Shown one piece after another: positions 5,221-5,599 of a stretch of 5,599 bases of DNA. Positions within the stretch are counted from its first letter, which is position 1. Every line of letters starts with the position of its first letter. The DNA comes from Candidatus Eiseniibacteriota bacterium (GTDB lineage Bacteria; Eisenbacteria; RBG-16-71-46; CAIMUX01; VGJL01). The notes beneath the pieces are model-generated. The model was not told the origin of the DNA and did not search any database. It saw only the letters and a list, made by a program, of their open reading frames with translations. Position numbers and translations under genes: made by a program. Location: positions 1 through 5,599 of the forward strand of contig WJJW01000494.1 in assembly GCA_014729455.1 (NCBI GenBank), read 5' to 3'.

Positions 5221-5599
5221 TGAGGCGAGCCGGGGTGCCGCTGCTGCTGGCGGCCGTTTCCGTCCTTCTGACGGGCGGAGCGCAAGCGGCCGATCCCTAC
5301 ACCATCGGAGCTGGAGACGTGCTCTCGATCTCGGTTTGGGAGCGGCCCGATCTGACGCGCAACGTGGCCGTCCGGTTCAGCGGTGAGATCACCTTCCCAC
5401 CGCTGGGCGAGGTCGCCGCTGAAGGGAAGACGGCCGGGGAGCTGGGACGGCTCCTGGAGGATCGGCTGACCGACTATCTCCGCCGCCCGACCCAGGTGAC
5501 CGTCGAGATCCAGGAGTTCCGGAGCCGGAGGGTGACCGTTTCCGGCGCCGTCGCGTCCCCGGGCCGCCTGTCGTTCGAGGAGATCCCCGGACTGGTCGA
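5217..5599 (+). CDS. Polysaccharide export protein, Wza/Poly_export family (partial, 5' part)
   Basis: The frame runs from ATG 5217 through the right edge and gives 127 residues without a stop, so the C-terminus is missing. A signal peptide is visible (MMRRAG, hydrophobic 7-20, GGAQA with cleavage likely after A24 or A25). The Poly_export domain (PF02563 type) follows at about 26-98: YTIGAGDVLSISVWERPDL, then FSGEITFPPLGEV, then a helix and RPTQVTVEI. A first SLBB-like beta-grasp segment starts near 105 (VTVSGAVASPGRLSF). Family members form the periplasmic/outer-membrane channel that exports capsule or exopolysaccharide made at the inner membrane. Wza of E. coli is a lipoprotein, but this protein has no Cys in the visible part and hence no lipobox, so it is probably a soluble or directly inserted periplasmic form. 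Its overlap with the dehydratase fusion places it second in an EPS operon that continues outside the window. Confidence 0.9.
   Translation, partial: MMRRAGVPLLLAAVSVLLTGGAQAADPYTIGAGDVLSISVWERPDLTRNVAVRFSGEITFPPLGEVAAEGKTAGELGRLLEDRLTDYLRRPTQVTVEIQEFRSRRVTVSGAVASPGRLSFEEIPGLV

Noticed and set aside
1..5599. CRISPR arrays, tRNA/rRNA genes, insertion sequences or long direct repeats
   Set aside because: I saw no regularly spaced repeats, tRNA-like cloverleaf, rRNA segments, transposase motifs or terminal inverted repeats. The gaps between genes are short and are accounted for by promoter, leader and terminator elements.

Overview
The window is high-GC bacterial DNA with strongly G/C-biased third codon positions. 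It appears to come from an uncultivated or poorly studied Gram-negative bacterium. The Gram-negative call rests on a Wza-type outer-membrane polysaccharide export protein and a PEP-CTERM (exosortase-sorted) secreted protein. I cannot name the phylum from sequence alone. High-GC lineages such as Eisenbacteria-like, Gemmatimonadota, Acidobacteriota or deltaproteobacterial groups would all fit.

Layout. (1) Bases 1-60 are probably the last 19 codons of a plus-strand gene entering from the left. A strong hairpin at 61-92 separates it from a convergent minus-strand gene. (2) Bases 101-847 (minus) encode a polytopic membrane protein of the Yip1 type, with a probable TTG start behind a near-perfect Shine-Dalgarno. 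(3) Bases 848-1073 are a divergent intergenic region carrying a near-consensus sigma-70 promoter, TTGACA-17-GATAAT, that reads right. (4) Bases 1074-1736 and 1755-2456 are a two-gene operon of secreted proteins that look like diverged paralogs. The second ends in a textbook PEP-CTERM sorting signal. The first has lost or never had it and ends in a short Trp/Lys/Tyr-Arg tail instead. A strong rho-independent terminator (2480-2519) closes the operon. (5) After a 184-base leader, 2641-5220 encodes an 859-residue fusion: a membrane-anchored WbpM/PglF/CapD-type nucleotide-sugar 4,6-dehydratase/epimerase joined to a phosphoglycosyl transferase (PGT) domain. (6) Overlapping its stop by ATGA, 5217 to the right edge begins a polysaccharide export protein of the Wza family.

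Functional reading. The right half is the start of an exopolysaccharide biosynthesis/export operon: nucleotide-sugar modification, then lipid-linked priming or scaffolding, then export. The PEP-CTERM gene next to it fits the known genomic association between exosortase/PEP-CTERM systems and EPS loci, although no exosortase lies inside the window. The two most interesting points are both at C-termini. The PGT domain of the fusion has lost the Glu of its catalytic Asp-Glu dyad and several other signature residues, so it may be a pseudoenzyme. The tandem secreted paralogs carry different C-terminal tails on the same scaffold.
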